From positions 321,927 to 385,926 of the forward strand of contig QUJQ01000004.1 in the NCBI GenBank assembly GCA_003480725.1: DNA of 64,000 nt, in the 5' to 3' direction. The first letter of the stretch is position 1, and each line of letters starts with the position of its first letter. A program made the position numbers and the translations under genes. Origin of the DNA: Clostridiaceae bacterium AM27-36LB (lineage in GTDB: Bacteria > Bacillota > Clostridia > Lachnospirales > Lachnospiraceae). The notes under the pieces were generated by a model. It searched no databases and was not told the origin of the DNA. It worked only from the letters and a program-made list of their open reading frames with translations. Positions 35,182-43,801 of this stretch are shown piece after piece.

Positions 35182-35526
35182 TTATCTTTCTACCTTTCCT
35201 GTGTGAGCAGCAGTGTCATTGAAAAGCATTCTCAGAATTGCATCCTTAGGTCTCGCACCTGAAACCTGTTGAACAATCTTCCCGTTCTTCATGACCACTA
35301 AAGTTGGGATACTCATAATACCAAATTTACTTGCCAGTTCAGGCTGCTCATCCACATTGATCTTTCCAACTTTGATATCCTCACGTTCACTTGCAATCTC
35401 CTCTATGATCGGAACTACCATACGGCAAGGAGCACACCAAGAAGCCCAAAAATCCAAAAGAACAGGTTTATCGGCATTCATTACTTCATTTTGAAAATTA
35501 TTTTTATTGATATTCATTACAGGCAT
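35182..35526 (-). CDS. trxA: Thioredoxin
   Basis: 114 aa from the ATG at 35526 (AGGAGGAATTGTAAA). Active site WCAPC (Cys31, Cys34, with Ala in place of the usual Gly), LLDFWASW strand, and cis-proline in IMSIPTLVVMKNG. Reduces disulfides, including peroxiredoxins such as Bcp. First gene of the trx-CoADR operon. Its promoter has a perfect 13-bp palindrome near -41. Confidence 0.94.
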   Translation of the reverse strand: MPVMNINKNNFQNEVMNADKPVLLDFWASWCAPCRMVVPIIEEIASEREDIKVGKINVDEQPELASKFGIMSIPTLVVMKNGKIVQQVSGARPKDAILRMLFNDTAAHTGKVER

Positions 35527-35560
35527 TTTACAATTCCTCCTATCTTTTCTTTGTGGCTTT

Positions 35561-35601
35561 ATTATAGTCTGAATTTCATTTCTTTTCTGTGATAATATCA
35601 C
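35561..35601 (-). promoter_or_regulatory. trx promoter with Crp/Fnr-like palindrome
   Basis: GTGATAATATCAC (35589-35601) is a perfect palindrome of the Crp/Fnr half-site type. TATAAT (35566-35561) lies downstream. The palindrome centre falls about 41 bp before the expected start, the class II activator position. No good -35 is present, as expected for an activator-dependent promoter. Confidence 0.6.
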
Positions 35602-35698
35602 CATACCACTCATTAATGCCACCGAACTCTATCATGCTGGTAACCCTTTTCCCTATATCACAATCCCCACTTTCAGGTGAAAATATCCACCTCAAATA

Positions 35699-35735
35699 CA
35701 AAAAAGCAGCAATGACTTTTTCAATCATTACTGCT
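35699..35735 (-). terminator. Terminator of the acetyltransferase gene
   Basis: Minus strand AGCAGTAATGA, loop, TCATTGCTGCT, then TTTTTT. Confidence 0.8.
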
Positions 35736-35773
35736 TAAAATGAGCATCCCCATAAAGGGAACTATAAATGTTA

Positions 35774-35790
35774 CAAACTGGAAGTTATAT
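35774..35790. repeat. 17-bp direct repeat, copy 1
   Basis: CAAACTGGAAGTTATAT, identical to 36243-36259. It covers the stop codon and immediate 3' flank of the acetyltransferase gene. Confidence 0.75.
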
Positions 35791-36234
35791 ATGTCTTTGC
35801 AAATATACCATATCTATTAGTTGTACACCGCCCTCATAAATTAGGTGGTCATAATTATCGGTAAAGAAATTAGGAATCTTGTGAGAACGAACAAATCCAC
35901 ATTTTTCATAAAATGGTATCGTCAATGGACTGTCACCTGTTCCAACTTGCAAAACAGAATATTCATCTGCATATTTACCGGCAAGAAAATCAATTAGTGC
36001 TTTGCCATAGCCCTTTCCCTGATTTTCCGGATCGACTGCGATATTCTTAATTTCAAGTATTTCGTTACCTTCATCGGTGACAACACATTCAGCTTTTACA
36101 TCATTGTCTTCAAGCACATACATAGTTCCTTTTTCAAGATACCGATCAACCATGCTCGCCTGTTCATCAGCTAATAACAATAATGATATAAACTGCTTTT
36201 TATTCTCATTCACTTCTCGGATTTTCATATCCAT
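35785..36234 (-). CDS. GNAT-family N-acetyltransferase
   Basis: 149 aa. Acetyl-CoA loop NIAVDPENQGKGYGKALI (the Q/RxxGxG/A motif as QGKGYG) and the C-terminal VGTGDSPLTIPFYEKCGF block are clear. The acceptor substrate is unknown. An ATG two codons in (36228) is better spaced from the GGAG. The gene is bracketed by identical 17-bp direct repeats and followed by a terminator. Codon use is AT-rich like its neighbour. Confidence 0.85.
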   Translation of the reverse strand: MDMKIREVNENKKQFISLLLLADEQASMVDRYLEKGTMYVLEDNDVKAECVVTDEGNEILEIKNIAVDPENQGKGYGKALIDFLAGKYADEYSVLQVGTGDSPLTIPFYEKCGFVRSHKIPNFFTDNYDHLIYEGGVQLIDMVYLQRHI

Positions 36235-36242
36235 TACTCCGT

Positions 36243-36259
36243 CAAACTGGAAGTTATAT
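36243..36259. repeat. 17-bp direct repeat, copy 2
   Basis: Identical to 35774-35790, 469 bp away and in the same orientation. It covers the stop codon of the membrane gene at 36254 in the same relative register as copy 1 covers the acetyltransferase stop. Confidence 0.75.
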
Positions 36260-36571
36260 TTTTCCTAATGGCAATGCTATTAAATTTCCCAATAATGCAA
36301 TAACAGCATATCCAACTACATAAACCCATGCACTTGAGTTATAAAATATAAATATAGATGGCGCAAACATTATTGCTACAATCAAAATATACCAGAAGTT
36401 AAAACCATTCCTAATCCCATAAAAAACAGAGGTTATTAAACATATTAGAGGAATAATTACTAACATAACAATCATTGCACTTCCTGTGTTTTTTATAAAC
36501 CAAGGAACGATATAAAAATCTATCAGCAACAGTATGTAGAAAACCATGTTCTCTTTTAATTTATCCATCAT
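36254..36571 (-). CDS. Small integral membrane protein, unknown
   Basis: 105 aa with four transmembrane helices and almost no soluble part (FYILLLIDFYIVPWF, MIVMLVIIPLICLITSVFY, YILIVAIMFAPSIFIFY, YVVGYAVIALLGNLIALPL). GGATGATGATATG provides the start region. No family recognised. It precedes the acetyltransferase on the same strand and shares its 3' repeat. Confidence 0.65.
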   Translation of the reverse strand: MMDKLKENMVFYILLLIDFYIVPWFIKNTGSAMIVMLVIIPLICLITSVFYGIRNGFNFWYILIVAIMFAPSIFIFYNSSAWVYVVGYAVIALLGNLIALPLGKI

Positions 36572-36688
36572 ATCATCATCCTTTCAAATTCCGATTTGTG
36601 CATCAAAAGTTCCGCATCCACACCTGGAACAGCCACCGTGTTTGCTGTCTGATCAGCTTCTGGCTTCTTATTGCAGATTTTTTCTGAC

Positions 36689-37633
36689 TTATTCACCTAT
36701 AGAAGCAAACAGATGACTGATAAATTCAAATGCCTGAATTGCTTTTTCAAAGCTCTGGCGATTGGATGTGTAGAGCAGATCTTCATGAAGAGTTTCATAT
36801 CTTCCACGAATTTCATCGTTGAAATACTGTTTCCAGTTTTCAAAGGCATACGCCCCCAACGGATCATAATCTTCAGAAATATTACGTTTCTGAAGATAGA
36901 AGCTGTCCGTTTCTTTTGTGAGCTTTAGAAGCTGCTTCAGCCGTTCGGTATCATTCAGGAAATCCTGAATGTCACTGCGATCCAAAAGTACCGTAACATC
37001 ATATATGTGACGCACTTTTCTTGGAAGAGTTCCGCAGATTGCATGCCTCTTGACTGACATTACCTTATCCAGGAACGTTCGTGTGATCTCAAGTGTATTT
37101 ACCTTGACTTCCTGCAGATCAAATTCGGTCACGACATCCTGCATGCCTTTCTCTTCGAGATATTCCTGAATATAAGTTTTCATGCTTCTTTTTGAAAAAG
37201 GATCCGGTCTTACACTGGAACCAATCTCCAGTTTTACACGGCAGGTTTCCTTGCTTTCATTTTCAGGCCAAACAAATGCACTTTTGTTTCGGTCATTACG
37301 TTCATCTTCAATTTTCTCCATCAAAAAACCGGCTGAGATAGTATCTTCAACTCGTTTCAAAGCCTTGCTGTATTTCTTATTAGTCATATCTTCTACAGGT
37401 ATGAATGTCAGGTCGATATCTTCGGAAAAACGATTGATAGATCCTGGATAACATTTGCTGAGAGAAGTTCCTCCCTTAAACACACAGGCTTCGGCGTATT
37501 CACTGTTTTGAAGGTTTTGCATCATTTGAACAATATAGTAATCCCTGCGAACCGCATCAACAGGAACTCCTATATAATCTGCTACAATGGCAATCAGTTC
37601 TTCAAATTCTTCTTTATGCTCGTGCAGGTTCAT
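36689..37633 (-). CDS. abiEii: AbiEii/AbiGii-type nucleotidyltransferase toxin
   Basis: 314 aa from the ATG at 37633 (GGAGG 6 nt before). DNA polymerase beta-like nucleotidyltransferase core: GGTS at 54-57 and DID at 72-74 (FKGGTSLSKCY, RFSEDIDLTF), then the long helical C-terminus of DUF1814. As toxin of type IV AbiE systems it uses nucleotides to modify a cellular target and stop growth during phage infection. The start lies inside the last codons of the AbiEi gene (20-bp overlap), the coupling typical of toxin-antitoxin pairs. Confidence 0.9.
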   Translation of the reverse strand: MNLHEHKEEFEELIAIVADYIGVPVDAVRRDYYIVQMMQNLQNSEYAEACVFKGGTSLSKCYPGSINRFSEDIDLTFIPVEDMTNKKYSKALKRVEDTISAGFLMEKIEDERNDRNKSAFVWPENESKETCRVKLEIGSSVRPDPFSKRSMKTYIQEYLEEKGMQDVVTEFDLQEVKVNTLEITRTFLDKVMSVKRHAICGTLPRKVRHIYDVTVLLDRSDIQDFLNDTERLKQLLKLTKETDSFYLQKRNISEDYDPLGAYAFENWKQYFNDEIRGRYETLHEDLLYTSNRQSFEKAIQAFEFISHLFASIGE

Positions 37634-38315
37634 AGAATTCCTCCATTTCTGGAATTGCATACGATGAGAGAGCTGATAAAAACTGGTGTAATGTGTTTTC
37701 AACACCAAGATAATTCAGAAAGCGCTCCAGAAATGCAATCGTAGATTTCTTATACTTCCGATTTTTCAGGACAAACACCGCCGCAGTATCAGAGTATTCC
37801 GTCGCAAATTCTCTCATATATGCTGCTAATGCAGATTTTCTGATATCTTCAATGGACTTATAGTTCTGAAGAATCTCCATAGTTTCAATTACCGGAATCG
37901 TCTCCTGCGTCAAATCAATCCCACTGTTTGTCACACAAACATTTTGGATATTTTTCTTTTGTTCTGTAACAGCAGAAGAAAGAACCTCAACCCGTTTGCT
38001 TATTTGTGTTGTTAAGCCCTTTTGATTGTAAAGTCTGTAGCCAATTACAATTCCCCGGCCATTGTTCGTATAGTGACCAATAATCTCTTTTTCACTGATT
38101 GGAATTGTTCCAAAGCGAGATTTCTTTGGTCTGTAATACAGACCCTTGGTAAGATGTACAAGGGAACCTTGTTTGCTCATTCTTTCCAATGTTTTATAGT
38201 AGGTCATTTCAGGAACAGTGCCGAACGATTTTTGATATAAAATACTTGCTTCCAAAAGCTTGTTCTCAGGCTCCTGTTCGATCACAGTTTCAATATACTT
38301 TGCATAGCTATTCAT
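37614..38315 (-). CDS. abiEi: AbiEi-type antitoxin (DUF6088-like)
   Basis: 233 aa from the ATG at 38315 (GAGGAGGTGTCGT). N-terminal winged helix (TYYKTLERMSKQGSLVHLTKGLYYRPKKSRFG) as in AbiEi antitoxins, which bind the promoter and repress the operon, and a C-terminal helical domain. It overlaps the toxin gene and is driven by a near-consensus promoter with direct repeats. A shortened paralogue lies at 60406-60858. Confidence 0.88.
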   Translation of the reverse strand: MNSYAKYIETVIEQEPENKLLEASILYQKSFGTVPEMTYYKTLERMSKQGSLVHLTKGLYYRPKKSRFGTIPISEKEIIGHYTNNGRGIVIGYRLYNQKGLTTQISKRVEVLSSAVTEQKKNIQNVCVTNSGIDLTQETIPVIETMEILQNYKSIEDIRKSALAAYMREFATEYSDTAAVFVLKNRKYKKSTIAFLERFLNYLGVENTLHQFLSALSSYAIPEMEEFYEPARA

Positions 38316-38334
38316 ACGACACCTCCTCAATCTC

Positions 38335-38362
38335 ATTATATGTCAACTTCCCGATATGTCAA
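38335..38362 (-). promoter_or_regulatory. AbiE promoter with repeated TTGACATAT
   Basis: Minus strand TTGACA (38362-38357), 16-bp spacer, TATAAT (38340-38335). TTGACATAT occurs twice, once at the -35 and once just before the -10, giving two direct repeats suited to autorepression by AbiEi. Confidence 0.75.
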
Positions 38363-38481
38363 GTAGAATTCAATTTTACTTGAGCGTTAGCAACTGTAAT
38401 AATATCTTACCAAGTTGATAGCTAATTTATACAGCATCATGAATTCCGCCACTAATGCAGAATCGAATCTCTGACCTGCTT

Positions 38482-38616
38482 TTAATTTAAGCTCTTCGCC
38501 AGACTCGTCAGCAAAGCCGACATCTCCGGATTTCCAAAACCATCATCAAATTCCTTTTTGACATCGACTAAAATCTGTGCCACAAATTTTAGAATATATA
38601 CCTTTCGCTTTCCTGC
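38482..38616 (-). pseudogene. C-terminal tail of an unknown protein (copy 1)
   Basis: An open frame with no start or ribosome-binding site, ending ...KKEFDDGFGNPEMSALLTSLAKSLN and a TAA at 38484-38482. A near-identical tail occurs at 60918-60975. Differences between the copies are one Ser/Ala change plus third-base changes, a sign of former coding selection. The parent gene's front is missing here and a terminator lies immediately upstream. It sits in the 420-bp spacer upstream of abiEi. Family not recognised. Confidence 0.5.
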
Positions 38617-38658
38617 AAAAACCCCCTTGGAGCCTTGCGGTTCTCCAAGGGGGTTTTT
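38617..38658. terminator. Strong bidirectional terminator
   Basis: ACCCCCTTGGAG (38621-38632) pairs with CTCCAAGGGGGT (38643-38654), with A-run on the left and TTTTT on the right. Ends the DUF1177 operon on the minus strand. Confidence 0.9.
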
Positions 38659-38735
38659 AGGGTGTCAAAGAAAAAAGAGAGGGTAGAATCTCTTTTTTCA
38701 GGTATTGGCGATGTTTTTCAAATAGTACGTTTGAC

Positions 38736-39677
38736 TTAATCCCGATTGCCCAGCTGCTGAAGGTGCTTCATGGAGCCATAGAGCTTATTCATTCGGGCAT
38801 CATCCTGGACGTCATAAAAGCTGATCTTGCCGGCTGTAAAGTCCTTGGCCACCTCCAGAACAAAGCGAGCTGCCTCCTCGATGTCCTCCATGTGGGAGCA
38901 GCCGGTGCCGCAGCCGGGAACCATCATCTCGGTGGTGATGGCCACGCCCACTACCGGAGCATCCGTGCAGGTGCAAGGCTGCATGATGCTGTTGATGTGA
39001 TGAACATCATTGCCGTAAGGGGTGATATCCTGCATATTCACCGGGAACACATAGGGAAGCTTGCCGGTGGTGCGCTGCATGATATCCAAAAGATCCTCCG
39101 AAGCCCGGAGAATGTAGCCCTGCTTCACCGTCTGGGAGATAGCAAAGCCCCGGGTGTTGATGATGCGATTACCCTTAGTGGTGTCGATGGAGAGGATAGC
39201 GTCCAGCTCCGGGGATACCTCCTCCTCATTGACCTGATGCATCTCAACGGGAGATCCCATGAATGGCACCGGATGATGAGGCTGTGTGGGAGCATCGGGG
39301 CAGATGTGAGTGGAAATGAACACATCGCCCTTGAGACAGTCGCCCTTCTTACGCATATCGATGAGTTTGGCGGCCACCGCCAGAGCGGCCAGGGCGCCAT
39401 CACCATCAGACACATAGCCCACCACTTCCGGTCTTGCGCCCAGACCTCCTAAGCGGCCCAGAATGCCAATGGTAGGATAGCTGCCGCCAACGGTCTTTCC
39501 CTCAGTGCCGGGGATGCGGACCTTTACCATGTCGGTTTTCCCCTGAGGACCCTCCAGGGCATAGGTCTCTACGGAGGCCTCCGGATCAATGGCCTGCAAG
39601 AAGGCCTTTACGATCTGGCCGTTGGCCTTGGGATCGTCTAAAAGCTCAAAAATATCAATAATCTGCTTATTTAGCAT
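38736..39677 (-). CDS. DUF1177 family protein
   Basis: 313 aa, full length for DUF1177. Soluble, with a glycine-rich TIGILGRLGGLGARPEVVGYVSDGDGA segment, FISTHICPDAPTQPHHPVPFMGSPV and late cysteines CTCTDAP and GCGTGCSHM that could bind metal. The family has no established reaction that I know and is often found with Asp/Glu racemases. Overlaps the racemase gene by 11 bp, last in the 45.4-38.7 kb catabolic cluster. High-GC codon use unlike genes left of 38.6 kb. Confidence 0.75.
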   Translation of the reverse strand: MLNKQIIDIFELLDDPKANGQIVKAFLQAIDPEASVETYALEGPQGKTDMVKVRIPGTEGKTVGGSYPTIGILGRLGGLGARPEVVGYVSDGDGALAALAVAAKLIDMRKKGDCLKGDVFISTHICPDAPTQPHHPVPFMGSPVEMHQVNEEEVSPELDAILSIDTTKGNRIINTRGFAISQTVKQGYILRASEDLLDIMQRTTGKLPYVFPVNMQDITPYGNDVHHINSIMQPCTCTDAPVVGVAITTEMMVPGCGTGCSHMEDIEEAARFVLEVAKDFTAGKISFYDVQDDARMNKLYGSMKHLQQLGNRD

Positions 39678-40362
39678 GGTGTATTTCCCCTTTCATCAAT
39701 TCTGCAGCCTCTGCACGTCGCAGGGCGAAAAGCGTCATCAGGCCCTCGCAGAGCACCGGATCCATCACCGGGATGCCCAGAGCCTCCTCCAGAGAAGGTG
39801 CGATGCCGATGGTGGACATTCCTGTGCAGCTCAGAGCAATGACATCTGCCCCGGCAGCCTTTTGCTCCCGACCCTTTTCTACGGTTTTTGCGAAGCCCTC
39901 CTCCGTCATGAGATCCAGGGTACTTTGGATGCCCTGGCCCCTTTCGCAGGACACCATCTTATCCCCGAACAGCCGCCGATAGGCCTTTGGGGCTGCATCC
40001 AAAATACCAAGAACTGCCGGTCTTTCACCGAAGAACAACGAAAGTGTGGCCACACTCTCCCCTGCGCCCACCACTGGGATGGGCAGCAGTTTGCGGGCCT
40101 CCTCTACGCCGGGGTCGCCGGCACAGCTCACGATCACAGCGTCAAAACCCACGCGGTACATCTCCTCCGCCAGAGCCACCACCTTGGGGATGGACTGGCG
40201 TTCCGTCTCCTCGTCATGCACCCCTTCAAACTGCTCCGGAATGCACCGGGAGGTCACCTGAAACATGGGGTAATAGCGCTCCAGCAGCTTGCCGTGGCGG
40301 TTGAGTACCGTCTCATCCTCCGTGGTAAGCACCCGGATCACACCCACTTTGTACGTCTTCAC
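39667..40362 (-). CDS. Asp/Glu/hydantoin racemase superfamily protein
   Basis: 231 aa. Two catalytic cysteines in the expected places: Cys80 in DAVIVSCAGDPG and Cys179 in DVIALSCTGMST. The family either racemises amino acids or hydantoins, or (maleate isomerase, arylmalonate decarboxylase) acts on dicarboxylates by the same two-Cys mechanism. Context with a nitrilase-type amidohydrolase and NCS1 permease favours hydantoin or ring-breakdown products. Coupled to DUF1177. Confidence 0.85.
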   Translation of the reverse strand: MKTYKVGVIRVLTTEDETVLNRHGKLLERYYPMFQVTSRCIPEQFEGVHDEETERQSIPKVVALAEEMYRVGFDAVIVSCAGDPGVEEARKLLPIPVVGAGESVATLSLFFGERPAVLGILDAAPKAYRRLFGDKMVSCERGQGIQSTLDLMTEEGFAKTVEKGREQKAAGADVIALSCTGMSTIGIAPSLEEALGIPVMDPVLCEGLMTLFALRRAEAAELMKGEIHHAK

Positions 40363-40411
40363 AGCTTAATTCCTCCATAAATTATGATTAAATGTAACTA
40401 TGATTTTTGTG

Positions 40412-41353
40412 TCAAATAAGGTATTCCCCGTCTCGCATGACCAGCACATCATCTAAATAGAGGGTGGGATTTTTTATAATACCGTCCATATGGCAGGTGG
40501 CCTTGTTGGTGCCTCCGAAATCATCATTGGTACCAAAGGCCACATGGATGGTGTGGTAGGCCTTTTCATCCTCCAGGAGAATACCCCTGAGCCGGGCGGC
40601 ATAGTTGGCACCGATGCCCAGCTCGCAGAGGGTGGCATTGGCCTCGCTCTCTCGTAGAACACTCAGCTTGTCGGCGTCCTGACCCTGGATGTCCACCAGC
40701 TTGCCGTCTCGCACGGTGAGCTGGATGGGGGAGCCAAGAAGGCCGATGTCGCCAAAGGAGCCATCTACCACCACAGAGCCGTTGCTGCCGTTTTCTACCG
40801 GAGCAATGTACGCCTCTCCAGAAGGAAGATTGCCGCTGTTGCCCTTGTGGCGGAAAACGCCGGTGCTGGCCACGCCCCGGCGGCCCTTCAGATCCAGTGT
40901 CAGGGTATGGCCGTCCTTTTGGATGGTGGCACTATCAGCCCGGGAGAGCATCTCCGTAAGCCGCAGAGTGAACTGCTCCACCTGCTCATAGTCGGCGGTC
41001 ATGGCCCCGGTGAGGAGCATCTCATCGGTGATGCCGGGCATGGTAGCCACCCGACACCCGTTGGCTGAGGCCTGCAGCCGGGCATTGGTGTGGGTGATAG
41101 ACACGCTCATGGGGCACACGGCGGCATCACTTTGCATCAGCGCGTCGCAGACAATCTGAGGAGGCTCTTCCCCGGACACCTGCATAGGCTCGATGCAGAC
41201 CAACGTGGAGTGCGCGCCCAAGGCTGCGGCGGCACAGTGAAAGTCTCGACCAATGTCCAGCTTATTCGTATCAGTGATTACGGCAAAGCGCTCGCCCTTT
41301 TTCAGATGCAGGGATGAACGCAAAACCGATTGCAAAAGTTCGATCCTGTTCAT
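40412..41353 (-). CDS. M29 aminopeptidase-like metalloprotein
   Basis: 313 aa from the ATG at 41353 (GAGAGGTATTGGAAT). It aligns by motifs with the M29 family: ELGIGAN (metal-ligand Glu), YHTIHVAFGTNDDFGGTNKATCHMDG (His and HxD ligands). M29 includes aminopeptidase T and also 2,5-dihydroxypyridine dioxygenase (NicX), so a ring-cleaving or amidase role is possible in this cluster. Second gene after the permease. Function beyond family is inference. Confidence 0.75.
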   Translation of the reverse strand: MNRIELLQSVLRSSLHLKKGERFAVITDTNKLDIGRDFHCAAAALGAHSTLVCIEPMQVSGEEPPQIVCDALMQSDAAVCPMSVSITHTNARLQASANGCRVATMPGITDEMLLTGAMTADYEQVEQFTLRLTEMLSRADSATIQKDGHTLTLDLKGRRGVASTGVFRHKGNSGNLPSGEAYIAPVENGSNGSVVVDGSFGDIGLLGSPIQLTVRDGKLVDIQGQDADKLSVLRESEANATLCELGIGANYAARLRGILLEDEKAYHTIHVAFGTNDDFGGTNKATCHMDGIIKNPTLYLDDVLVMRDGEYLI

Positions 41354-41431
41354 ATTCCAATACCTCTCACAACTCTTGAGCCCTATCTGCAAGGAGATAG
41401 GGCTCAAGACAATAAGATTTTTTCAAGCAGC

Positions 41432-42793
41432 TCAGCCCTTGGCAGCGCGTTTGTTGAGCAGTGGATAGAGCACCATGTTGCACACAAAAGCCACGATCAC
41501 GCCAACGATTGGGGTAGGCACCACGCCAGCCAGCTTCACCAGGGCGGGCACTCCCAGGCCAGTGGGAGCAGCAGTCATGCACAGACCCATGAAGATGGCC
41601 AGGAACCAGGAGATGATACCGCTCCAGTTCCAGTCAGCCAGCTTCTTCTTCTCGATGAGTTCAAACTCATAGCCGTTCTTGTTCAGGAAGAAGAAGTCAG
41701 AGATAACCACACCGGCCATAGCGGGGATAGTAGCGGTGAGGATGGAGAGGAAGGACAAGTAGTGATCAACCAAACCAATGGCGGAGAAGGCGATGCTGAT
41801 AATGCCCACGATGAGGGTCAGCAGCCATCTTTTATACTTGATCCTGGTGCCAGCCAGCACATTGGCCACGCCCAGCACGGAGGAATAGAGGTTGTTGTCG
41901 TTGGTGGTCCACTGGGCCAGAATGAGCACGATGGCCGCCACAATACCCAGGTTCAGCTCGCCGAGCATAACCTCCACAATGTTCCAGTTATTGAAGGAGT
42001 AGGTAAAGATGGCACCCATGAGCAAAATAGGCACATAGCCAAAGAAGTAGCCCAGGATGCAGCCGCGGATGGCGTCCTTGCGTGTCTTGGAATAGCGGGT
42101 AAAGTCAGAGACGATCACCACGCTGACTGCATTGTTGCCCACTACAGAAGCGATACCCATCGTCAGGGGGATTGCAGCGCCCACAGGACCCTTTGAGGTG
42201 ATGGAGGCGAAGGGAACCCGTGCCAGGGTGATGCCAAGAGCCGCCATAGCAAGTACAAACAACAGCGGAACAGCCACATTGGAAAGAGCCTTGATGCCCT
42301 TGTAGCCCACGATGGCGGTGATCATCATGGCGGTGCCACCGATGATGGTCCACACTACCTGAGGTGCAGTGTGGATGCCCAGGTATCCCTCCAAAAGGGT
42401 CACCACCGTTTGTCCGAACATATCGGCCTGAAACCCGAACCAGCCGAACAGCGAAAAGGCCACCACGATACCGAATATCTTAGAGCCCTTGATGCCCAGG
42501 GAAAAACGTGAGTTCATAGCGGAGGCCAGATGGGTCTGGGCACCCACGATTCCCATGAAAATAGCCAAAACAGTAAGAATAGCGGAGCCCACAAGGATAG
42601 CGATGATGCTCTGGCCAAAGCTCAGGCCGTTAGCCAGGATGCCGCCGGTCTGAATGGCTGCCAGACAAAAACTCGCACCAATCCAGACCGCGCCCTGGCT
42701 GAGCCAGGACATATGCTCCGAGTCAGGTACCGGCGTTGCCTCATAGTCGTTGAGGACTTCTTTTTCTTTTACAGGTGTAATATTCTTTTCCAC
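41432..42793 (-). CDS. NCS1 nucleobase/hydantoin permease (CodB-like)
   Basis: 453 aa, twelve transmembrane segments. NCS1 landmarks: SWLSQGAVWIGASFCLAAIQTGG at the start, GIKGSKIFGIVVAFSLFGWFGFQADMFGQ, and NDNNLYSSVLGVANV in the second half. NCS1 members import cytosine, uracil, allantoin or hydantoins with Na+ or H+. Closest in layout to CodB. Between nitrilase and M29-like genes, so it likely brings in the compound they degrade. Confidence 0.92.
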   Translation of the reverse strand: MEKNITPVKEKEVLNDYEATPVPDSEHMSWLSQGAVWIGASFCLAAIQTGGILANGLSFGQSIIAILVGSAILTVLAIFMGIVGAQTHLASAMNSRFSLGIKGSKIFGIVVAFSLFGWFGFQADMFGQTVVTLLEGYLGIHTAPQVVWTIIGGTAMMITAIVGYKGIKALSNVAVPLLFVLAMAALGITLARVPFASITSKGPVGAAIPLTMGIASVVGNNAVSVVIVSDFTRYSKTRKDAIRGCILGYFFGYVPILLMGAIFTYSFNNWNIVEVMLGELNLGIVAAIVLILAQWTTNDNNLYSSVLGVANVLAGTRIKYKRWLLTLIVGIISIAFSAIGLVDHYLSFLSILTATIPAMAGVVISDFFFLNKNGYEFELIEKKKLADWNWSGIISWFLAIFMGLCMTAAPTGLGVPALVKLAGVVPTPIVGVIVAFVCNMVLYPLLNKRAAKG

Positions 42794-42809
42794 AGTTGGT
42801 TCCTTCCTT

Positions 42810-43631
42810 TCAGAGTTTCTTAGCGATAAGTTGATAACTGTCTGGTCTGCGGTCCTTCAGGTAATCGATCTCCTGACGGTTTTTGGCAGTGGAGGCCAGA
42901 TCCAGGTCCGCATAGACGATCTCCTCTTTTTCCCCGGTACATTCTGCCACCGTGGTACCACGGCTGTTAGCTACCTTAGTGCCGCCGAAGAGATAGGTCT
43001 CCCCCTCCTGGCCAAAGCGGTTCACCGCCGCCACATAGCACAGGTTCTCCAGAGCTCTTTGTGCCACATTGATATCCCAAATATCTTTGTCCTGTACCCG
43101 CCAGGCGCTTGGCATAAAGATTACCTCTGCGCCCTGAAGCATCAGGAGTCGTGCCACCTCAGGGAAGCCCGCGTCATAGCAGATCATGATGCCTATCTTG
43201 CCGTACTTCGTGTCGAACACAGGGATGTCGTTGCCCATGCGGAAGTGGAAGCGCTCCAGGCTGTACAGATGGTGCTTATCGTAGCAGCCGGTCACATGGC
43301 CTTCATCGTCAATGAGGACCGCCGAGTTGAAATACACGCCCTTGACCTCTCTTTCTGTGGCCACCGGGGCAATGACATAGCAGCCGTTCTCCTTGGCAGC
43401 CTGACAAAGCTTAGCGATACGGGGACCATCCAGGCGCTCGGCGGTCTCCGGAAGCCTGGGTCCCACGATATCCAGATTGTAGCCGGTGCTGAAAAGCTCC
43501 GGGAAGCAAACGATCTTAGCTCCCTGGCTTGCCGCTTGGGCAATCATGCCGCAGGCTTTTTCCACGTTTTCATCCGGGCAGTTCAGCTTGCTTTGGAACT
43601 GCACCAACGCGATTTTTACATTGTTGTCCAT
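42810..43631 (-). CDS. Nitrilase-superfamily amidohydrolase (carbamoylase/amidase type)
   Basis: 273 aa from the ATG at 43631 (GGAGGGTAGAA). Catalytic triad Glu45 (CFPELFSTG), Lys119 (GCYDKHHL) and Cys151 (IMICYDAGFPE) is complete. The family hydrolyses amides, nitriles or N-carbamoyl groups. First gene after the pucR regulator, followed 16 bp later by the permease. N-carbamyl-amino-acid or ureide cleavage is a reasonable guess only. Confidence 0.9.
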   Translation of the reverse strand: MDNNVKIALVQFQSKLNCPDENVEKACGMIAQAASQGAKIVCFPELFSTGYNLDIVGPRLPETAERLDGPRIAKLCQAAKENGCYVIAPVATEREVKGVYFNSAVLIDDEGHVTGCYDKHHLYSLERFHFRMGNDIPVFDTKYGKIGIMICYDAGFPEVARLLMLQGAEVIFMPSAWRVQDKDIWDINVAQRALENLCYVAAVNRFGQEGETYLFGGTKVANSRGTTVAECTGEKEEIVYADLDLASTAKNRQEIDYLKDRRPDSYQLIAKKL

Positions 43632-43756
43632 TTCTACCCTCCATGTTATGCAAGATGCACACAAAACAAATCCTGTCCATTGTTGGAAGACTTTATTTCT
43701 GTTAAAAAAATGATATACGATTTTCCCAGTCGCCGTCAATGTTCAATCCTGCGCAA

Positions 43757-43801
43757 AATTGCCCTCCTCATTGTGCATCAAGCACAACGAAAAGGGCAAT
43801 T
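43757..43801. promoter_or_regulatory. Hairpin with TTGTGC/GCACAA core between pucR and the nitrilase gene
   Basis: AATTGCCCT (43757-43765) pairs with AGGGCAATT (43793-43801). Inside, TTGTGC (43771-43776) pairs with GCACAA (43782-43787). On the minus strand it is followed by TTTTG. It may be the pucR terminator, an operator, or both. Confidence 0.55.

Noticed and set aside
36243..36259. Integron attC site
   Set aside because: The 17-bp repeats lack the RYYYAAC/GTTRRRY core sites and the long imperfect palindrome of attC, and no integrase is present. Kept only as direct repeats.
41330..42196. 288-codon plus-strand frame opposite the NCS1 permease
   Set aside because: Glu/Asp/His-rich shadow translation produced by the GC-rich permease gene. 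No start signal or homology by eye.
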